A DNA stretch of 64,000 nt from DATFDN01 sp963818885 (GTDB taxonomy: Bacteria > Pseudomonadota > Alphaproteobacteria > Acetobacterales > Acetobacteraceae): positions 1-64,000 of the forward strand of contig CAWFTP010000004.1 of NCBI GenBank assembly GCA_963818885.1, given 5' to 3'. Positions 60,447 to 64,000 of the stretch are shown here, one piece after another. Below the pieces are notes generated by a model. It was given only the letters and a program-made list of their open reading frames with translations. It ran no database searches and had not been told where the DNA came from. The stretch's first letter is position 1; every line of letters begins with the position of its first letter. Position numbers and translations under genes: made by a program.

Positions 60447-61394
60447 TCAGCGCGCCGGAGCGCGCGCGGCGCGCAACGCGGCGAAGTCGGAATCCGCGTG
60501 ATAGGAGCTGCGGGTGAGCGGGCTCGCCGCGACCAGCAGGAACCCCTTGGCGCGCGCCATCGCGGCGTATTCCTCGAATTCCGCCGGCGTGACGAAGCGA
60601 TCCACAGCGGCGTGCTTCACCGTCGGCTGCAGGTACTGGCCGAGGGTGAGGAAATCCACGTCGGCGATGCGCAGGTCGTCCATCACCTGGGCGACCTCGG
60701 CGCGATCCTCGCCCAGTCCCACCATCATCCCCGACTTGGTGAAGATGGAAGGATCGAGCAGCTTCACCCGGTCGAGCAGCCGCAGCGACTGGTAATAGCG
60801 CGCGCCCGGGCGGATCGAGGGATACAGGCGCGGCACCGTCTCCAGATTGTGGTTGAACACGTCCGGGCGTGCCGCCGCGACGATCTCGGCGCCGCCGGGC
60901 TTGCGCAGGAAGTCGGGCGTCAGCACCTCGACCGTGGTACCGGGCGCCGCGGCGCGGATCGCCGCGATCACGCGCGCGAAGTGGCCGGCGCCGCCGTCCG
61001 GCAGATCGTCGCGATCCACCGAGGTGATGACGACGTGGCGCAGCCCGAGCGTCGCCACCGCATCGGCGACGCGGGAAGGCTCGTCGGCGTCGAGCGCGCG
61101 CGGCTGGCCGGTGGCGACGTTGCAGAAGGCGCAGGCGCGCGTGCAGACGTCGCCCATGATCATCATGGTGGCGTGGCGCTGGCTCCAGCACTCCCCGATG
61201 TTCGGGCAGGCGGCCTCCTCGCACACCGTGACCAGCCGGTTCTCCCGCATCAGCCGGCGGGTCTCGTGGTACACCGGATGCGTCGGCGCCTTCACCCGGA
61301 TCCAGTCGGGCTTGCGCTGGATCGGATTATCCGGCCGGTGCGCCTTCTCCGGGTGGCGCGCAACCCGATGGTCGATCAGGACGCGGGTCGACAT
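60447..61394 (-). CDS. lipA: lipoyl synthase
   Basis: Radical-SAM enzyme that inserts two sulfurs into octanoyl groups on the E2 and H proteins. 315 residues from the ATG at 61394. The auxiliary cluster Cys are in VCEEAACPNIGECWS and the radical-SAM CxxxCxxC in GDVCTRACAFCNVATGQPRA. The terminal RSSYHAD carries the conserved Ser ligand. Flanked by lpdA and the Coq10-like gene; pdhC further upstream encodes a lipoylated E2, so product and target are neighbours. An in-frame extension to 61460 lacks family similarity. Confidence 0.96.
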   Translation of the reverse strand: MSTRVLIDHRVARHPEKAHRPDNPIQRKPDWIRVKAPTHPVYHETRRLMRENRLVTVCEEAACPNIGECWSQRHATMMIMGDVCTRACAFCNVATGQPRALDADEPSRVADAVATLGLRHVVITSVDRDDLPDGGAGHFARVIAAIRAAAPGTTVEVLTPDFLRKPGGAEIVAAARPDVFNHNLETVPRLYPSIRPGARYYQSLRLLDRVKLLDPSIFTKSGMMVGLGEDRAEVAQVMDDLRIADVDFLTLGQYLQPTVKHAAVDRFVTPAEFEEYAAMARAKGFLLVAASPLTRSSYHADSDFAALRAARAPAR

Positions 61395-61479
61395 GACCGG
61401 CCAGAAGTGGCGGGACGGGCGCGGGGCGTCAAGCGCGGCGGCGGGCTCGACGACCGCCACCGGCTCTGCCCTCGCTAGC

Positions 61480-62880
61480 CTAGTAGTGGATCGCCCGCCC
61501 GTAAGCGTCGAGCACCGCCTCGTGCATGGTCTCCGAGATCGTCGGGTGGGGGAAGACGGTGTGCGTCAGCTCGGCCTCGGTGCTCTCGAGCGTACGGGCG
61601 ATCGCGTAGCCCTGGATCATCTCGGTGACCTCGGGGCCGATCATGTGGGCGCCGAGCAGCTCTCCGGTCGTGGCGTCGAACACCGTCTTCACCATCCCCT
61701 CCGGCTCGCCCATCGCGATTGCCTTGCCATTGGCGATCAGCGGGAAGCGGCCGACCTTGATCTCCCGCCCGTCGGCCTTCGCCCGCGCCTCCGTCAGGCC
61801 GATCGAGGCGATCTGGGGGCGGCAATAGGTGCAGCCGGGGATGTTGGCGGGATCGATCGGATGCACGTCGTTCAGCCCGGCGATCGCCTCGACGCAGATC
61901 ACCCCCTCGTGGCTTGCCTTGTGGGCGAGCCAGGGCGGCCCGACCAAGTCGCCGATCGCGTAGATCCCCGGCTCTCCGGTACGGCCGAACCCGTCGGCGA
62001 CGACGTGGGTCCGATCGACGTTCACCTTGGTCCCTTCGATGCCGATGCCCTCGACGTTGCCGACGATGCCGACGGCGGAGATGATGCGCTCGACCGTGAT
62101 CTCCTGCGCCTTGCCGTTGCCCTCGATGGTCGCGGTCACGCTGTCCGTGGTCTTGCGGACGTTCTTCACGGTGGCGCCGGTGACCAGCTTCATCCCCTGG
62201 CGCTCGAAAGCCTTGCGGGCGAAGGCGCTGATCTCCTCGTCCTCCACCGGCAGGATGCGCTCGAGCATCTCCACCACAGTCACCTCCGCGCCCATGTTGA
62301 GGAAGAAGCTCGCGAACTCGATGCCGATCGCCCCGGAGCCGACGACGAGCAGGCGCTTCGGCATCGCCGGCGGCACCATTGCCTCGCGGTAGGACCAGAT
62401 CAGCTTGCCGTCGGCCTCCATGCCGGGGATCTGCCGCGCCCGCGCGCCGGTCGCGAGGATGATGTGCGGCGATGTCAGCGTCGCGACGGACTTGCCGTCC
62501 TTGGCCACGGCGACGGTCTGCTTGCCCGCGAGCTTTCCCTCGCCGTCGAACACGGTGATCTTGTTCTTGCGCATCAGGTGCGCGACGCCGGAAGAGAGCT
62601 GCTTTGCGACCGCGCGCGAACGCTTCACCACTTTGCCGAGATCGAAGCGCGGATTGTCGGCGGCGAAGCCGTACTCGCCCAGGTGATGCAGCAGGTGGTT
62701 GATCTCGGAGGTGCGCAGCAGCGCCTTGGTCGGAATGCAGCCCCAGTTAAGGCAGATGCCGCCGAGGTTCTCGCGCTCCACCACCGCGGTCTTCATGCCG
62801 AGCTGGGCGGCGCGGATCGCGGCGACATAGCCCCCAGGGCCGCCGCCGAGGATCAGGACGTCGAAATTCTGGTCGGTCAT
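61480..62880 (-). CDS. lpdA: dihydrolipoyl dehydrogenase (E3)
   Basis: Reoxidises dihydrolipoyl groups of the pyruvate dehydrogenase complex with NAD+. 466 residues: FAD fold FDVLILGGGPGGYVAAIRAA, active Cys pair in LGGICLNWGCIPTKALLRTS, NAD fold LLVVGSGAIGIEFASFFLNM, and the C-terminal HPTISETMHEAVLDAYGRAI with the catalytic His-Glu pair. It directly follows pdhC on the same strand, separated by a palindromic repeat. Confidence 0.97.
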   Translation of the reverse strand: MTDQNFDVLILGGGPGGYVAAIRAAQLGMKTAVVERENLGGICLNWGCIPTKALLRTSEINHLLHHLGEYGFAADNPRFDLGKVVKRSRAVAKQLSSGVAHLMRKNKITVFDGEGKLAGKQTVAVAKDGKSVATLTSPHIILATGARARQIPGMEADGKLIWSYREAMVPPAMPKRLLVVGSGAIGIEFASFFLNMGAEVTVVEMLERILPVEDEEISAFARKAFERQGMKLVTGATVKNVRKTTDSVTATIEGNGKAQEITVERIISAVGIVGNVEGIGIEGTKVNVDRTHVVADGFGRTGEPGIYAIGDLVGPPWLAHKASHEGVICVEAIAGLNDVHPIDPANIPGCTYCRPQIASIGLTEARAKADGREIKVGRFPLIANGKAIAMGEPEGMVKTVFDATTGELLGAHMIGPEVTEMIQGYAIARTLESTEAELTHTVFPHPTISETMHEAVLDAYGRAIHY

Positions 62881-62902
62881 GAAGGGTCCTTATGATGAGC
62901 AT

Positions 62903-63006
62903 CTCTCCCTTCGGGAGAGGTCGCCGCGCTCTTGCGCGGCGGGTGAGGGCGACGCGGGCCGAACCCTCACCCGGCGCTATGCGCCGATCTCTCCCAGAGG
63001 GAGAGG
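62903..63006. repeat. REP-like palindromes between pdhC and lpdA
   Basis: CTCTCCCTTCGGGAGAGG and CTCTCCCAGAGGGAGAG hairpins flank GCGGGTGAGGG and CCCTCACCCGGC arms. It is the same family as at 15.15 and 16.84 kb. It sits inside the presumed pdh operon and could adjust the ratio of E2 to E3. Confidence 0.8.
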
Positions 63007-63015
63007 CGAAGATGG

Positions 63016-64000
<985 letters not shown>

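Overview
The window comes from a GC-rich alphaproteobacterium, most likely a member of the Sphingomonadales. GcrA (22.0 kb) is an alphaproteobacterial cell-cycle regulator. The gene groups serB/miaA/ilvB/ilvN/ilvC, ispH/thrB/rnhA and pdhC/lpdA/lipA/Coq10-like also fit that group. The taxonomic call is an inference from gene content; there is no rRNA gene here, and I found no tRNA gene or CRISPR array.

Layout. 0-1.2 kb: an hsp20 gene behind a sigma32-like promoter and a probable ROSE-type RNA thermometer, then a small unknown gene. 1.2-10.6 kb: a complete tripartite MdtABC-type RND efflux operon with its outer-membrane lipoprotein. 10.6-15.1 kb, minus strand: a Ugp-type glycerol-3-phosphate ABC importer (two permeases and a binding protein) next to a GpdQ-like phosphodiesterase, with no ATPase gene. 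15.3-20.6 kb: branched-chain amino acid genes ilvC-ilvN-ilvB, then miaA and serB. 20.6-25.8 kb: an enolase-superfamily enzyme, gcrA, and an HxlR regulator with an EmrAB-type drug pump. 25.8-29.7 kb: a decayed island holding an AT-richer PEP-CTERM protein gene, an IS5-family element that interrupts a P-loop kinase gene, and a broken O-methyltransferase gene. 29.8-36.5 kb: an alpha/beta hydrolase, a FAD oxidase and a 2-oxoglutarate-type dioxygenase, then decayed MFS and SDR genes opposite a LysR regulator. 36.6-42.3 kb: two PQQ-dehydrogenase/cytochrome c pairs, pointing toward each other, around a beta-propeller protein. 42.5-43.5 kb: an IS630 element. 43.9-52.6 kb: an aldo/keto reductase, an unusually long fused iron-sulfur flavoprotein, an IorAB-type molybdenum hydroxylase and a disulfide-type flavoprotein. 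52.7-54.7 kb: an IS1595-family element with passenger genes, inserted into a palindromic repeat with an 8-bp target duplication. 54.8-64 kb: core metabolism (rnhA, thrB, ispH, lipA, lpdA, pdhC) with small regulators and hydrolases.

The housekeeping genes look intact. Many accessory genes carry single-base frameshifts whose continuation in the next frame is clearly recognisable (hsp20, ugpB, enolase-superfamily, SDR, MFS, methyltransferase, a secreted coiled-coil protein). This is either real gene decay or residual indel errors in the assembly; the sequence alone cannot decide. Intergenic spaces repeatedly hold REP-like palindromes of a few families.

The items most worth a second look are: the IS1595 transposon with its MltR-like and small-protein passengers and a reconstructable empty site; the single-chain NfnB-NfnA-like flavoprotein; the Ugp/GpdQ organophosphate uptake cluster; the IS5-interrupted kinase; and the sigma32/ROSE leader of hsp20.
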